The notes: generated from the sequence alone by a model not told the origin. A stretch of DNA of 64,000 nt from Lactuca virosa (GCA_928212115.1 CAKMRJ010005634.1:179382307-179446306), one strand, 5' to 3'; positions 1 to 12,600 are shown, counted from the first letter of the stretch. Translations and numbers: made by a program.

Positions 1-743
1 CGACGGGCCATAACTTCTTCGTTATAACTCGGATTTCGGCGTTATTTATATGTACGGAACCCTTGTGACATATACTATAACTTCGTTAAGATTAATCCTT
101 CTAAATAATCTTCCATCAATAACTCATTTTTTTGATGCTCTTTGTCTCTAAATTGACTAGCTCGGATCTGCGGGCGTTACAGGTGAGTATAATTTCGGCT
201 TTCTCTATGGAAGAAGGAGTAGCCGAAATATTAAGGTATAGGACCCTTTATATAGTCGACTGAAACTTGGGGCCAAAGCTAGGGTTTTTGGGATAAGGCC
301 TAGATTAATTAGTATAATAATCAAACTGCCTTATGTCTTATCCAATCACCCTTGGACGAAAATTCTAGATGATATCTAGCCAATTTTCATCCACCCCATT
401 CCATGGGGTTCTAGAGCCTTCCTGGTTCAACTTTCAACAAATAACCAAACAATCAATGAACTTTTATTTAATCCAATTAATCCCAAAATTAATTCTAATT
501 AATTTCTAATTAATTATTAATTAAATAATATGATTTCTAATTAATATATTATTTTCATACCATATTAATAAATTCATTTTGATTTCTAATTAATTTATTA
601 ATCACATAATAAATTAATAAATCAGTTTCTCTCTTTAAAAGTCATCCTATTCAATTACTAAGTTTGAGGGCAACTCAAAAGAACTTTGCTAATAATTCAA
701 GATTATATTAATTTAGTTATTGGATTAGAAACCTAATCCAACA
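1..743 (-). repeat. copia 3' LTR, partial
   Basis: On the minus strand a purine-rich tract (AAGTGGAAGAC, about 744-754) is followed directly by TGTTGGATTAGG, a standard polypurine tract/LTR junction placing the first LTR base at 743. The first bases form a short inverted repeat (GGATTAG, spacer, CTAATCC). The other end is not in the window, so LTR length and target duplication cannot be read. Confidence 0.75.
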
Positions 744-1610
744 GTCTTCCACTTAGATAAGTGTAAAACTAAATTACTGCTATAACTTTTAAATTAGACA
801 ACAAAGAGTGCTTCCATAGCAACTGCCGAACTATGAAATAAACACACATTGGTCCTAAGATAAGTGATCCAATATCCCGCTGTTCTTCAAGATATTGTAC
901 GGACATGAGACATGGATTAGAATCAATCTCATTGTCTAAATTTTATTTCTCGATTTCCTTATTTGTGATGACGACATAAGACTTCAAATTGAACACATCA
1001 ATTGAGTCTTGGCTGGGCCCAACACTATAAGTCAACACCAAATCACCGAGGGGCCCAAAGATATCACTTTTCCCATTAGGTTAAAAGGAACAGATAAAAT
1101 TTGACTCATATGCTTGTATCCTTTACTCATCAAATCATACATGATCCTGCGTTTTATAACATCATGTTACCGATGTGTTTTGCAACATATTGGCATAGCC
1201 GACTTGTAAATTACAACTAATATATTTCTGTTTCGAGAATATAAGATATTACTGTCTCATAATTACTCGTGATGTAATCCATGAAGTAATTTTATGAGTG
1301 TGGGTTTATCTAATACTTAAATCTCCATTTCTAAGTACTCATGAATATTGTAGCAATACAATTTCTATGTGTAACTCTTTAGACAATCTACAATCCAATT
1401 CATGAAAGTCTAAATTCACTACTTACTTCCCAAAGTATGAACGAATGTGGAATTTGAATAATTAAATTATTCAGGAAGTAAAACATGCAAAACGAAACAC
1501 AAGAATAAATAATTGATGAAGGCAGTAAAAAAACTTAAAAAATAATCTCTATTATCTAATCACCAAAATTTAATTACACTTATTTTTGTTAAAAGTTTCA
1601 AACTTATCTT
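744..1610 (-). other. copia 3' untranslated region
   Basis: AT-rich stretch between the end of the pol reading frame and the polypurine tract. No reading frame of interest and no additional domain such as an envelope-like ORF is visible. Confidence 0.6.
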
Positions 1611-2309
1611 CTAACTACTAAAACTAATGTCATCTCTCAATCTAATGCTCATAGCATTTTGTCTATGCTTAATACTACTCATAGCCTTTGTGAGAGTATC
1701 TGTAGGATTATCTTCTGACGAGACTCTCTTCGTTATGAGATGACCTTCTTTTACTCAATGTATGATGTAATGGTATTTTCTGTCAATATGTTTTGATTTG
1801 CCATGATCTATCGGTTCTTTGGTTAAAGCAACAGCTTCTTCATTATCGCAGAAAAGTTCTATTGCTTCTTGAATGGTTGGGACAACTCCAAGATCTCCAA
1901 TGAAGTTTTTCAACCATGTTGCTTCCTTTGATGCTTCACTGGCCGCTATGTACTCTGATTCACAGATAGAATCAACCACTGTGTCATGCTTGGAACTTTT
2001 CCAAGTAACTGCTCCTCCATTTAATGTAAATACCTAGCCAGATTGAGAATGAAAGTTGTCTCTGTCTATCTGAAAGCTAGTGTCACTATACCCAGTTACT
2101 CTCAATGTATCACTGCCTCCAAAGACTAGAATCATATCCTTTGTCTTTCCCATACACTTGAGAATGTTCTTCACTGCTGTCAAATGAGCTCTGCCACGAT
2201 TTCCCTGATAGCGATTGACCATGATCAAAGCAAATGACACATCAGGGAGATTACATGTCATAACATACATGATCGATCCCACAACCGAAGAATAAGGGAC
2301 TCGACTCAT
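1611..2309 (-). pseudogene. copia RNase H domain (broken)
   Basis: The piece at 2,034-2,309 starts MSRVPYSSVVGSIMY and the piece at 1,755-1,979 contains SEYIAASEASKEA and a DNEEAVALTKEP segment, both standard for copia RNase H. An in-frame TGA at 1,755 interrupts the conserved tail, which then continues through NPTDTLTKA-type sequence to a TAG at 1,611-1,613. The frame also breaks between 1,980 and 2,033. In an active element this domain removes the RNA strand during reverse transcription; here it cannot be translated whole. Confidence 0.85.
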
Positions 2310-2339
2310 ATCAACTATCTCTTCATTTGTACTTGGGCT

Positions 2340-3265
2340 TTAAGTCTTACTCAATTTGGCATTGCTCGGAACAGGTAACTCTCCTTTCTTGGAATTTTCC
2401 ATACTAAACCGTTTTAGTACCTTGTCCAAGTATGTAATTTGACTAAGTCCAATTAGTCTTCTCTTTTTATCTCTTAAAATCCTTATCCCAAGAATATAGG
2501 CAGCCGCACCTAGATCCTTCATAGAAAAACACTTTCCAAGCCAAGATTTTACTTCTTGCAAGGTTGGGACGTCGTTTCCTATAAGTAGTATGTCATCAAC
2601 ATACAACACTAGAAATGTTACTATACTCCCACTAGCTTTGACATATACACATGACATCCTCACTTCTATAGAAACCAAATTCTTTGACTTTTTCATGGAA
2701 GCAAATATTCCACCTGCGAGATGCTTGTTTCAATCCATAATTGGATTTCTCAAGCTTACACACTATGTTGGGAAACTTTGGATCAAGAAAACCCTCTGGC
2801 TGAGTCATGTAAACATCCTCAGCCAACTTCCCATTAAGGAAAATGGTTTTAATATCCATTTGCCAAATTTCATAATTATGAAAAGCGTCTATGGTGAGAA
2901 ATATCCTAATAAATTTTATCTTAGTCACTAGTGATAAGGTCTCATCGTAGTCAATCCCTAGGGTTTGAGTAAAGCCCTTCGCAACCAGTCGTGCCTTGAA
3001 TGTGTGCACATTTCCATGTCTTCTTCTTGAAGATCCATTTGCAACCAACTGTCTTTCAACCAGGTTCTTGATGATCCAGATTCCAAACTTGGTTATCGTA
3101 CATGGACTTGATATCGTTATCCATTTCCTCTTTCCATTTGGTTGCCTCAAGGCATGCCATTGCTTCCTTGTAGTTAGCTGGCTCACTCGAATTTACCAGT
3201 GTTTGATCACTGATAAACGTATCACCTTCTGCAGTTATATGGAAACCATAGAACTCAGGTGGCAT
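2340..3265 (-). pseudogene. copia reverse transcriptase (broken)
   Basis: Overlapping frames give the copia reverse transcriptase: ARLVAKGFTQT, QMDIKTIFLNG (normally with AFLNG), PEGFLDP and YGLKQASRRWN in 2,632-3,186, then the catalytic YVDD within FLVLYVDDILLIGND in 2,340-2,696. The domain is split by a frameshift just upstream of YVDD, near 2,640-2,700. A further break near 3,190 separates the N-terminal connection region at 3,056-3,265. The catalytic aspartates survive in sequence but not in one frame. Confidence 0.9.
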
Positions 3266-3376
3266 GCTAACTCTACTGGAACAACAAAGAGGTAATGAAT
3301 TATCAATGGGCTCAATTGGAATTTCTTCCTCTGGTTGAGTGCTAGCGTTTTCTAATGTGCCTTCATTGGTTGACTC

Positions 3377-4345
3377 TTAAATATATTCAAGGCCAATTGT
3401 GCTCCCATTGTCCTTTCTGCATATGAGCTCTCTCTCGTGAAAGACTCCTCTTCGTGCTACAAAGACCATATTCTCACTAGGCCTATAGAACAAATATCCA
3501 AAGGACTTTTGTGGGTAACCAATGAAAATGCACCTCTCATTTCTAGGTTTTAACTTGTCATGAGTCTCTCTTCTAACGAAAGCTTCACAACCCCAAACTT
3601 TGATATGTGCTAATGATGGAACTTTCCCTGTCCACATTTCGTGAGGTGTTTTGGCAACTTTTTAGTAGGGACAAGTTTGAGGATGTGGGTAGCCGTCTCT
3701 AAAGCATACGCCAGAAGGAAATGGGAAAAATGGCTTGACTCGTCATGGAACGAACCATGTCCAACAAGGTCCGATTGCACCTCTCAGTCACACCATTAAG
3801 CTCCTAATAGGAGTCAATTGTGAAATAACTCAATATTCCTTAAGGTAGTCATGGAGCTCGATACTAAGATACTCTCCTCCTCTATCCGATCAGAGCATCT
3901 TTATCTTTTTTCCTAATTGATTCTCGACTTCATGTTTAAACTCTTGAACTTTTTCAAAGGTTTTTTATTTATGTTTGATTAAGTAAATATAGCCATATCT
4001 ATTATAATCATCCGTAAACGTTACATAAAACCGATTGGCATCTCTTGTGGTGGATCTGAAGGGTCCATACATTTGTATGTATGAGGTCCAACAAACCTGA
4101 ACCTCTTTCACAAGATCCAGTGATATGTGATTTTCTCATCTTGCCCAAAAGACAAGATTCACATTCATCATCTGGCCTAGGGTCAAATGATTCCAACACT
4201 CCATCCTTTTGGAGTTGGGCGATGCGTTTCTTGTCAATGTACCCAAGACGACAATGCCACAAGCATGCCTTGCTAATCCATTAGTCGAATCAATGTGAAA
4301 TACACTATTGCCTAAGCTATCAACCAAAGTCACAGTTTCATACAC
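3377..4345 (-). pseudogene. copia integrase with GAG-pre-integrase zinc finger (broken)
   Basis: 4,008-4,262 carries the pre-integrase zinc finger: WHCRLGYIDKKRIA followed by CESCLLGKM. The usual second zinc-binding His (HCRLGH) reads Tyr. 3,377-3,637 is the integrase C-terminal part with KVWGCEAFVRRET and the FIGYPQKSFGYLFY segment typical of copia. The catalytic core between about 3,640 and 4,000 is recognisable only in fragments with several frameshifts. Domain identity is firm; no functional enzyme can come from it. Confidence 0.8.
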
Positions 4346-4744
4346 GTCATTACAAGGTAAAGCTTCAAATATAAACCACCATTTTTATAAACTAGAATTG
4401 AATCATTCAAATCATCAAAATAGTAGCGAAAACCTTGTCTAAACAATGCATGAAAAGAAATAATGTTTCGTGTCATTCCTGACGAGTAGCATCAATCAAT
4501 TAAACTAATTCTAACATCACTAATACGCATGAGCTGATAATCCTAATCTTGGTAACAGGAGAAGATTGCCTATTTTCCATGATCAGATTCATCTTCCCAT
4601 GCTCCACCGCCTCACTTTCTTTTAGCCCCTACAAATCAGAACAGATGTGAAATCCACATCCTGTATCAAGGACCCAAGAATGAGTAGACGTTGAGTTATT
4701 AGTTTAAATAGTGTATATACCTGCTGACGATGGCTTCACCTTGC

Positions 4745-4840
4745 CATCCTTGATGTCTTGCAAGTATTTGGGGCATCTCATCTTCCAATGGCCCTTCTCA
4801 TTGCAATAGTAACAAGTGGCCTCTTTGGGGTCATTAACAA
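4745..4840 (-). pseudogene. copia gag CCHC zinc knuckle
   Basis: The minus strand encodes CYYCNEKGHWKMRC, a perfect CX2CX4HX4C knuckle of the gag nucleocapsid, which binds element RNA. It sits in the expected place between gag and integrase, in a frame not joined to either. Confidence 0.8.
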
Positions 4841-5007
4841 CTGGAATGTACAAGTTGGGCTTTGCCTTTGGCCCATTGCTTGAAGACCCAACTTGGGCAT
4901 TATCTTCTAGTTAGCATTAGGAGTAGCCTTTCTCTTCTTCCCTTTGCCTTTACCAATGGCGAGAACGGGAGCACTAGCAATAGTGGTTGGGGCTTGACTC
5001 TTGCCTT

Positions 5008-5539
5008 TCATTTCAACTCAACAGTCTGTAGGAAGTTGTGGAGTTGAGAAAATGTGGTCTCTATGTTGTTCAAATGATAAGCTAATATAAAGTGATCATA
5101 ACAACTTGGAAAAGTGTTTAAGACTATGTCTATGGCCAACTCCTCGTCAAAGTGCACATTGAGCTTAACAAGGCCCTCCGTGTATCTTTGCATTCTCTGC
5201 ACGTGGTTGCAGACAAACTCTCCCTCGTTCATCTTGCAAGCCATGAGAGACTTGACCACTTCAACCTTTTTCTTTACGAGGTCTCTTGTGGTACTTTTCC
5301 ACCAGGTCATGGTTCATCTCAAATGGACAGTAGTCCTCATAGAACCTCTGCAATTTAGGATTCATTGTGGCGACCATGATGCAAGCAACTTTTGTTGCAT
5401 CGTTGTAGTATTTTTTGTAGGAGACTAGTTGTTTAGGAGTAGCAGTGTTTTCATCGACTTCAACGAGTTTCTCCTCAAGGACATATTCTTTGCGCTCAAA
5501 GCGAAGATCCATTCTGATGTTGTGTGTCCCCATTCTCAT
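5008..5539 (-). pseudogene. copia gag capsid region (frameshifted)
   Basis: Two overlapping frames (5,261-5,539 and 5,008-5,310) together make a copia gag capsid: the RFERKEYVLEEKL start seen in many plant gag proteins, then KYYNDATKVACIM, then VVKSLMACKMNEGE and the LNTFPSCYDHFILAYH segment. A frameshift around 5,280-5,310 separates them. Sequence upstream of 5,540 no longer looks like a retrotransposon leader. Confidence 0.8.
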
Positions 5540-5545
5540 CCCCGC

Positions 5546-6552
5546 TTTTTTATTTGGGGATTTTTCATCCTCGTCTATATCTCAGTCAAACCGGATGCAG
5601 GTTTCGAGTTCCCCATCGAATATATGGATTTTTTTTCCATCCCTATTCACTAAGTTATGTAACTTTTAAACTATCAAGGATAGTAAAGAAGAAATAAAAA
5701 AAGACTAGTTTAACTTTTATAAATATAAAAAAAGAAATGAAAAAAAATGGTTTTTATTTTTAGAAGGCTTGAAGTACAACAAGTCAAAGATGGGGAGCAT
5801 CCTACATCGACTTAGGGAAGAAAAATCTTTGAGGATTATGGTAATAAAACTAGAAGTTTTGAAGCTTACAAGGCAATGACCATCTTAGACTCGATAGGAC
5901 TCCAAGTTACACTTTTTTTTCCTAATTTTTATTTTTCCTGATTTTTAGGTTGCTGAAACCGGTGGCAAGTACCGTTTCAATTAATTTTTTAAAGACTGGT
6001 TCGAGATTAAGATTGGTCGGACCCCAGACAGATCGTGGTTCACTAAAATTGGGGATCAACTCTGGACCGCCTTGAGATTCTTTGGTCCAAGATTGGTTCG
6101 GTCTTCGACTTTTTTAGAGAGGAACCGTTGAGGGCCCGGTTTTTTTTCCCATGAAGGATGTAATATTTATCTCAAGAAGCTTCACCTAATGGGCTTAACC
6201 AAAATTGGCTTGAATCTTACATAATTCATATATGGCGTATAGACCATGTTTAAACTCAAAAGTGACATGTAATGGACCAATTGATAGTACTGTTGTACAT
6301 TTCTGTTGTGGGGTTATTTAATAATTAATTAATATTTCGTCTCCTGCTGATGGGAGTCTAATTTTAAAAATAAGATCTTGCGCTACATGCCTAGATACAC
6401 TTTTTAACTGTTAGTACCATTTTCTGATAACTTTGGGATGTTTCTAAGTATAACGTGTAACCATCTGGATTTTTGGTGTGTGTGTGTGTCTAGCAACAAC
6501 GGGCTCAACTTAAGGGCCCAAAAGCCCAATTAGATTCGACAAAATTCATACT
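5546..6552. other. non-coding junction between copia remnant and VQ duplication
   Basis: No gene seen. 5,945-6,150 is unusual in alternating ACCGGT-like and GGTCCAAGATTGG-like segments, reminiscent of degenerate hAT termini, but I could not find matching ends. A (TG)n run sits at 6,477-6,490. Confidence 0.35.
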
Positions 6553-7283
6553 TTAAAAGCTGAATCAAATTTGTCAAAAACTAACATGACAAGATCGAAC
6601 TGTTTGCTAGAAGTAAGACCATGTTAGATCTGTCTAGACATGAACCACGTCGTGTTCGTATTGATGGCCGCAAGATCATGGACGTGTGGTGCAAACAAAA
6701 CAGTCACAGATACAAGATCATCAACTTCATTATCACAATCAATTTCTATCGCCCATCATCAAGGTTTCTTTACAATCCTTCCAACCTAACAACATATGAC
6801 ATCGACAGTTTGAATTAAAGAAACTTAGATCAACTGTTGTAAGTTGACTAGTTTTGTGAAGATAATATTATATAAATAAGATTACAATAGAGGTAATATG
6901 ATATACAGCACCAAACAACAACCTTGATTTATTTATTTATTTATATGTTCAATTGACATCAACGAAATACCATAAACACATGATTGGTATACACACACGT
7001 AACCATTTTCGTAACTACAAGTTATATAACGACAATAAAAATTTCTAAAAATAAGTATTTATTCTAAATTTTCAATAGAAATGTATTAAACTAATATTAA
7101 ATTTGTTTTAGGGTTAAATCTTTTCTTGTGTTATATATCGTTAAAAAGATAAAGATATATATGAAGAAAGGAGATGAAATATATGAATATGCAAGTATGG
7201 GAGTTTATTTATGTATAACAGTATTTTATAAATTTCACAATGAGGAAAAAAAGGAAAGCAATTAGTTATATATTTAATGAATA

Positions 7284-7559
7284 TTACTCAGAGCAAAACC
7301 GATAAATATCATCCATGGAAGGGAGCTCCAACAGCAAGTTATCCAGGTCTCTAAACGACATCCCTTTCTTCAACACAGGCGACTTCACACCACCACCACC
7401 ACCACCAGCGTGTGATAAGCTATTGTTGGGAGATGGGGAGGGAGTATCTTTTCCGGTGAGACGTTGAACGACAGACTTAAAGCTCATGGCGTCTGTCTCA
7501 ATATACTCGGTGTTGATAATCACCACCTTCACAGGCTCTCTTCTTCTCAATCTTGACAT
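7284..7559 (-). CDS. small VQ-motif protein, copy A
   Basis: Intronless gene for a 91-residue protein. Residues 27-36 read FKSVVQRLTG, an exact FxxxVQxLTG core. VQ proteins are plant nuclear cofactors that bind WRKY transcription factors through this motif and tune defence and stress responses; that role is family knowledge. The rest is a basic N-terminus (MSRLRRREPVKVV), a Ser/Pro stretch, a six-Gly run and a conserved C-terminus with GMSFRDLDNLLLELPSM. The frame is open far upstream, but I start at 7,559 because the paralog at 25,843-26,139 aligns from this Met, and the upstream translation overlaps the likely 5' UTR and TATA box. It stands alone as a host gene; neighbours are transposons. 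Confidence 0.9.
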   Translation of the reverse strand: MSRLRRREPVKVVIINTEYIETDAMSFKSVVQRLTGKDTPSPSPNNSLSHAGGGGGGVKSPVLKKGMSFRDLDNLLLELPSMDDIYRFCSE

Positions 7560-7782
7560 GATTAAGTTATAATCTTGATCGATAAGTACAAAAAAATAGT
7601 CAAATCCAAGAATACCCTTTTTGAATCTGACGTATGATGACAGTCGACAGAAACGTAAGCGAAATGGTGTAAGATTGTACGTGAATGAAGCTGTAAAAAG
7701 ATTGTGGAAGTATGAATTTCTAAATGAACCCAAGAACAGATAGATGGATTGAAATGAATATATAATTAAGTTTGTTCTTGGG

Positions 7783-7788
7783 TTTATA
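7783..7788 (-). promoter_or_regulatory. candidate TATA box of VQ gene copy A
   Basis: TATAAA on the minus strand about 225 bases upstream of the start codon. The paralogous promoter has TATATATA at the matching place (26,358-26,365). It would imply a 5' UTR of roughly 190 bases. Positional inference only. Confidence 0.5.
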
Positions 7789-7887
7789 TTGAAAAGCAAC
7801 GAGGAAGAATTTATGGACATGGGGTAGCTAGGATGGGGGATAGGGCTCGAGGTTTCACATTTCACAACTGGATTCTGGAGCGAAGGA

Positions 7888-7892
7888 GTCAA
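7888..7892 (-). promoter_or_regulatory. W-box upstream of VQ gene copy A
   Basis: TTGAC inside GGCTTTGACTCC on the minus strand, about 100 bases upstream of the TATA candidate. TTGAC(C/T) is the WRKY-binding W-box. The same 12-base block stands at 26,448-26,452 upstream of copy B, so it survived divergence of the duplicates. Confidence 0.45.
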
Positions 7893-8400
7893 AGCCAAGG
7901 GCAGTGTTGCCCTTTAACAATCTTTGGATCTCCGGTTTATTCCATTTGTTTTCTAATTTTACATTTTCGGTCCAATACCTTAATTCCAAAATTAATTTAT
8001 AAAACAATTATAGCCTAAGGAGTTGAGCACTTCTATAATAGTAACCAAAGCACCTTCAAAATGATTGATAGTTTAAGTCTTATCTCAAAACAATTATATA
8101 ATTTAAGAGTAAACTTAAATGTATCTTCGTCCTATAAAAAAACTTATATAATGATCAAATTTATTTTGTTTTTATATATCTAACATTTAAGATTAAAATT
8201 ATACTATAAAGGAAACAAGTCAAACATGTGTGAAAATTTGCTTACAACCTATCAACAATGAATTACATACATGTATATTCAACTTAACCAAGACCACACA
8301 TAAATGGATTTAAAAAGTTTGATTATCGTGGTATGTTGTCAATAATATCATCTATAAGTATAACTTTAATATTAAAAATGAAAGCTAGTTATAAAAAAAA

Positions 8401-8619
8401 TAATCAATCTCGTACAATTGTTCATGACGAGTTTTTATATTTTGTAATAAATTTATAAGCAAAGTCAAAGACAGAGATGGTAATTGCCCTAGCCAAGGCC
8501 AATGATGGTATGTGCCTAAGCATAAGTGGAGGGCTTAAAAAGCTAAGAAGTAGCCGAGGCAAGAGAACATGAAATGAAATTAAATTTTAAACACTTACTA
8601 TTGATATCTATTTTATAAG
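8401..8619. other. spacer between duplication copy A and MULE-1
   Basis: AT-rich, no reading frame. It has no counterpart that I can see in copy B. Confidence 0.4.
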
Positions 8620-8638
8620 GGACAATTACTAATCTAGC
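8620..8638 (+). repeat. MULE-1 left terminal inverted repeat
   Basis: Nineteen bases matching the right end with one mismatch (C versus A at the fourth base). Inverted similarity weakens inward but includes TTAGCCAAAAAT. No other long inverted match was seen around these points. Confidence 0.7.
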
Positions 8639-8699
8639 CAAATTAAGGAAGTGATTAACAATTTTTAGCCAAAAATTAGTAAATATCCAAATATAGCCC

Positions 8700-8982
8700 A
8701 CGAAACCGTAGATTTCTATATTCGTCTATTGTTTCGTCAATTCGTCTACTGTTTCGTGTTTTGTATACTTTTTTTTTTCATTTCTAAGATATAAAACCAT
8801 TGGTTTTTTAAAACCTACGGTTTCCTCTCGGTTTTACTACGGTTTCCCAAACCGTAGCCTACGGTTTCCCAAATCGTAGCCTATGGTTTTGGGAAAAAAA
8901 TACGTTTTTTTTTTTAATTTTTTTTTAAAAGTCTACTGTTTTGGGGTTTAATCTACTGTTTTGTCAAAAAAGTTACGGTTTA

Positions 8983-9021
<39 letters not shown>

Positions 9022-9665
9022 GTGATATAGAGTATTAAAAAGAGTGTTTATAACATGTAGAATTATTTTAACAATTATTTTGCTAAAAATTTTTGAGAAT
9101 TCAAAACAGTAGACTTTAAAAAAATTAAAAATAAAAAAAATAAAAAAATAAAAAAAAACCGTATTTTTTTTGTGATATAGAGTATTAAAAAGAGTGTTTA
9201 TAAGATATAAAATTATTTTAACAATTATATTGTTTATAAAATGTAGACTTTTTTTTTGACAATTATTTTGTTAAAAAATATTTTTTGTAAAATATAAACT
9301 AGTTTTTTAAGAATTAATACAATAATTTTTTGCTCAATTGTAGATTATTTTCTGAATTTGTTGACTGATTTTTTTGGTAAACTTGACTACTTTTTTTGTT
9401 AAACTTGACTACTTTTTTTGTCAGAGTTGTGTAATGTTTTGCTAAACTTGACTAATTTTTTGTCAGAACGGACTACTGTTTTGTTAAACTTGACTACTTT
9501 TCTGTCAGAATGGACTACTGTTTTGTGAAACTTGACTACTTTTTTGTCAGAGTGGACTACTGTTTTTGAACCTACCCTATATATATATTAAGTATTTCAT
9601 ATTATTGAAATTATTTCGTATTTTGAAAACTACACTTCTCTCTAGCTTCTTTATTCTCAAAATTA
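8700..9665. repeat. MULE-1 left subterminal repeats
   Basis: 8,790-8,895 holds clustered CCTACGGTTT/AAACCGTAGG elements. 8,930-9,565 holds repeated phrases of the type TTGACTACTTTTTTGTCAGA, GGACTACTGTTTTG and TCTACTGTTTTG. A (TTA)n run lies at 8,981-9,020. A block near 9,020-9,060 recurs near 9,172-9,210. No gene. The motifs recur inverted in the right half of the element. Confidence 0.65.
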
Positions 9666-9670
9666 ACATA

Positions 9671-12600
9671 ATGAGTTGTAACGAGTATTTCGTATTGCTC
9701 ATTACGGATGGAAGATGGGAGTTTGTTAATTCCCAATTATCATATGTTTGGCCACCCGAATACAATCCGAGAATGTTTTATTTAGGTGTTGAATTTTACG
9801 AAACCACCACGTTCACCGAATTTGTTCATTTGGTGAAGTGCAAGATGGGTCTTCCCGAAGAATCAAAAGTCAGTATGGCTTATCAACATCCAGAACAACT
9901 CTATTATTGTGGTATTGTTAATGATCGTGATATCAGAAAGGTGATCAAGGTAATAAATGTCGTTGGAGATAAATCTGTGTCTGTCTATGTGGTGGTTGAA
10001 GAAGGCGTTTCGCGTAACGAAGTGGATGATAGAGGAAAGACATCTGCAGCTAATTTATCAAGTGGAAAAGGGATCAACAACCCAATAGGTAATTTTAAAA
10101 GTCCAAGTAATAGTCAATATCATAGTGTCGCTGAAAATGTAAATGTAGTGCCTATAGTGCCAGAACCGATTATGTATGTTACACCGGAGAATTATAAGTA
10201 TATCGGTGATAATGATGTTGGTACATATGTTAATGATGTTAGTGTAAATCATTACTTTGACCAAAAAAGCACTAGACGTGGTGAATAGGGTTGGTAATGA
10301 ATCTGGAAAACAAGAAGTTCCATTTTTGCATGATGTTGAACTAAAAGGATATGGCGAGTTTGCGGATTGTGACAAGTTGGATATATCCGGCCTAGAGAGT
10401 GATTCTAATGGAGAAGAATTTGATGATGAACCTAAAATTATTTATTCAGATACCATGTTTCATCTTATGCCCCCATTGCCTTCGTGTCCTGTAAACGATG
10501 ATGTGAACATTCCATGTCAGAGGGTAGATATAAATAAAGAGATTAAGGTTCTAGACATTTTTGATGACAAAGAGTTGCTCAAGCTTGCAATTGGAAGACA
10601 ATGCATGGAACAAGGTAAGTAGTATAATACTACCAGATCGAGCAAAGAAAGGTTCGAGGTGGTTTGTTTGGTAGAAAATTATTCTTGGATGGTTAGGGCA
10701 AGGGGAATCAAATCGACTACTGCTTTCCAAGTCACAAAAGTTGTTGACCAACACACTTGTTGTGCAACAAACTTAGAGTCTAATCATCGACATTCAAAGA
10801 AAAAGGTACTCGGCCACTTTATCGCTGAAGTATTGGCCAGAGATTATAATAGAGTTTATCGGGGTAATGAAATTGTGAGGGACATCAATTCGAAATTTCC
10901 AATCAATATCTCATACCAACATGCATGGCGGGAAAAACAATATTCGTTGTTGATGTTAAGACGTACCAAAAAGGATTCATTCACCAAACTACCAGCATAT
11001 CTGCACAACTTGGTCAAGCATAATCCAGGAACTGTTACTCGGATAAGAACAAATGATGATGATCGGTTTGAGTTCGTGTATATCGCGCTGGGTTGCTCAG
11101 TAAGCAGTGATAATTTGTTATAACAAATATAACATATGAATCCTAATTGGTATTTGTCAATGCCATCAAAAATAATTGTAGGTACAAGCGTTCATCAAAT
11201 ATTGTAGGCCGACCCTAATAATTGATGGTGGTCACCTAAAGGGTGAATTCAAGGGTATGATGTTGCTCGCAATGAGAATGGACGGTCAAAACCAAATCAT
11301 GCCTGTTGCTTATGCCATATGCAAAAGTGAATGTACGGAGACATGGTCCTGGTTCCTTCGAAAAGTACGTGAATGTATAGGCAACGTGGAAGACCTTACA
11401 TTTATATTTGATAGGGCTCCATCCATAGCGACGTCAATTACAAATATATTTCCTCACGCCCATCATGGAATATGTGGTATCCATTTGTATTTCAACATTT
11501 CAGCAAAATTTGGAAGCAGCGATACAATACACACATTATTTTGGGAAACATGCAAAGCCTATACTATTAAAAAATTCGATAATGAGATGAAAAAAATTAA
11601 AAAGGTAAATGATCGTGTATGGGAATACCTACAAAACATCAATGCAGAAAGATGGGCCAGGGTACATTTTCCTGGGAATCGGTATTTTCTTATGACATCA
11701 AATAGTGCAGAGTCGATAAATTCAATGTCAAGATTTGCAAGAAAGATGCCAATATTGATGTTGATTGAGTATTTCCGTGCAACAATGCAGCAATGGAGTT
11801 TTCAGAAACGTAATGTTGCAGGTACTAATATTTTATATATAATAGTACTTGAAATGTTATTTTACTACTCATATGATATTATGAAATTATGTCTATTTTT
11901 TTAGCTGAAGCAAAAACAACACTCACCCCATGGGCTGAAACGATTATAGAAGCAAATAAGAATGCTTGTAATAATTGGATGGTGTATCCTATCTCAAATA
12001 GTAGATTTGAAGTGAAAAGCTCTACTCACAAAAGTGTCATTGTTGATTTCCAACAAAGAACCTTTACATGGAGGCGGTGGCAAATAGATGGCTTACCTTG
12101 TGGCCATGTCATAAAAGTGCTCACAATGAACCGTTACGAAGACTGTTCGGAATTTGCTTTAAAAGCTTACTTTACAGAGACGCTTAGGAAAACTTAAGAG
12201 GAGTCTATGAACCCCTTACCAAGTCCATCTGAGTGGGAGATCCCCGATGATTTGATGATTGTGAAGCCACCCATAATGGAGATATGTCAGCCGGGTAGGC
12301 GAAGAAACACTGGTCATATTCCGCCGCAAGGTGAGCGTCCCATACGAGGGAATGCGTGAGTACATGCAAAATACTTTTGTTGAACGAAGTATAATGGCAG
12401 GTAAATTCTCGGGTGCAATATAAAAATATTAAATAACCAGTACAACAACCTTGTATAACCATATTTATTTTTCAGGGAGTTCGACTACTGTACTAACATC
12501 GTATGCTCAAATGCTGCTTCAAAGAAGGGTGCAAAAGTCTGTTGGTTGGCAAGCAACACAGACCCCCCAACAGATCTCGTCTACCTTGCCGACATATGTT

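Larger units (their letters stand above)
1..5545 (-). mobile_element. Ty1/copia LTR retrotransposon, degenerate and partial
   Basis: Reading on the minus strand the domain order is gag, CCHC zinc knuckle, integrase, reverse transcriptase, RNase H. Integrase ahead of reverse transcriptase defines the copia superfamily. One LTR lies at the low-coordinate edge and continues outside the window. At the other side recognisable gag ends near 5,540 and no second LTR or primer-binding site follows, so the copy is 5'-truncated or was cut by other sequence. Stops and frameshifts separate nearly every domain, so it is non-autonomous and fairly old. I do not assign a copia lineage. Confidence 0.9.
6553..8400. 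repeat. tandem segmental duplication, copy A, left part
   Basis: Matches 25,052-26,925 along its length: the block around TGACAAGATCGAACTGTTTG (6,588) recurs at 25,090 with few changes, the gene at 7,284-7,559 recurs at 25,843-26,139, and the region near 8,330-8,390 (TTTAAAAAGTTTGATTATC) recurs at 26,825-26,890. Order and orientation are the same, so this is a direct tandem duplication. The right part of copy A resumes after the inserted MULE, near 22,900. Confidence 0.85.

Noticed and set aside
5945..6150. hAT-type element
   Set aside because: Composition is suggestive, but I found no paired terminal repeats or 8-bp duplication.
7560..7898. N-terminal extension of the VQ protein (open frame upstream of MSRLRR)
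   Set aside because: The extension overlaps the TATA candidate and is not conserved in the paralog, where only nine codons precede the same Met in frame.
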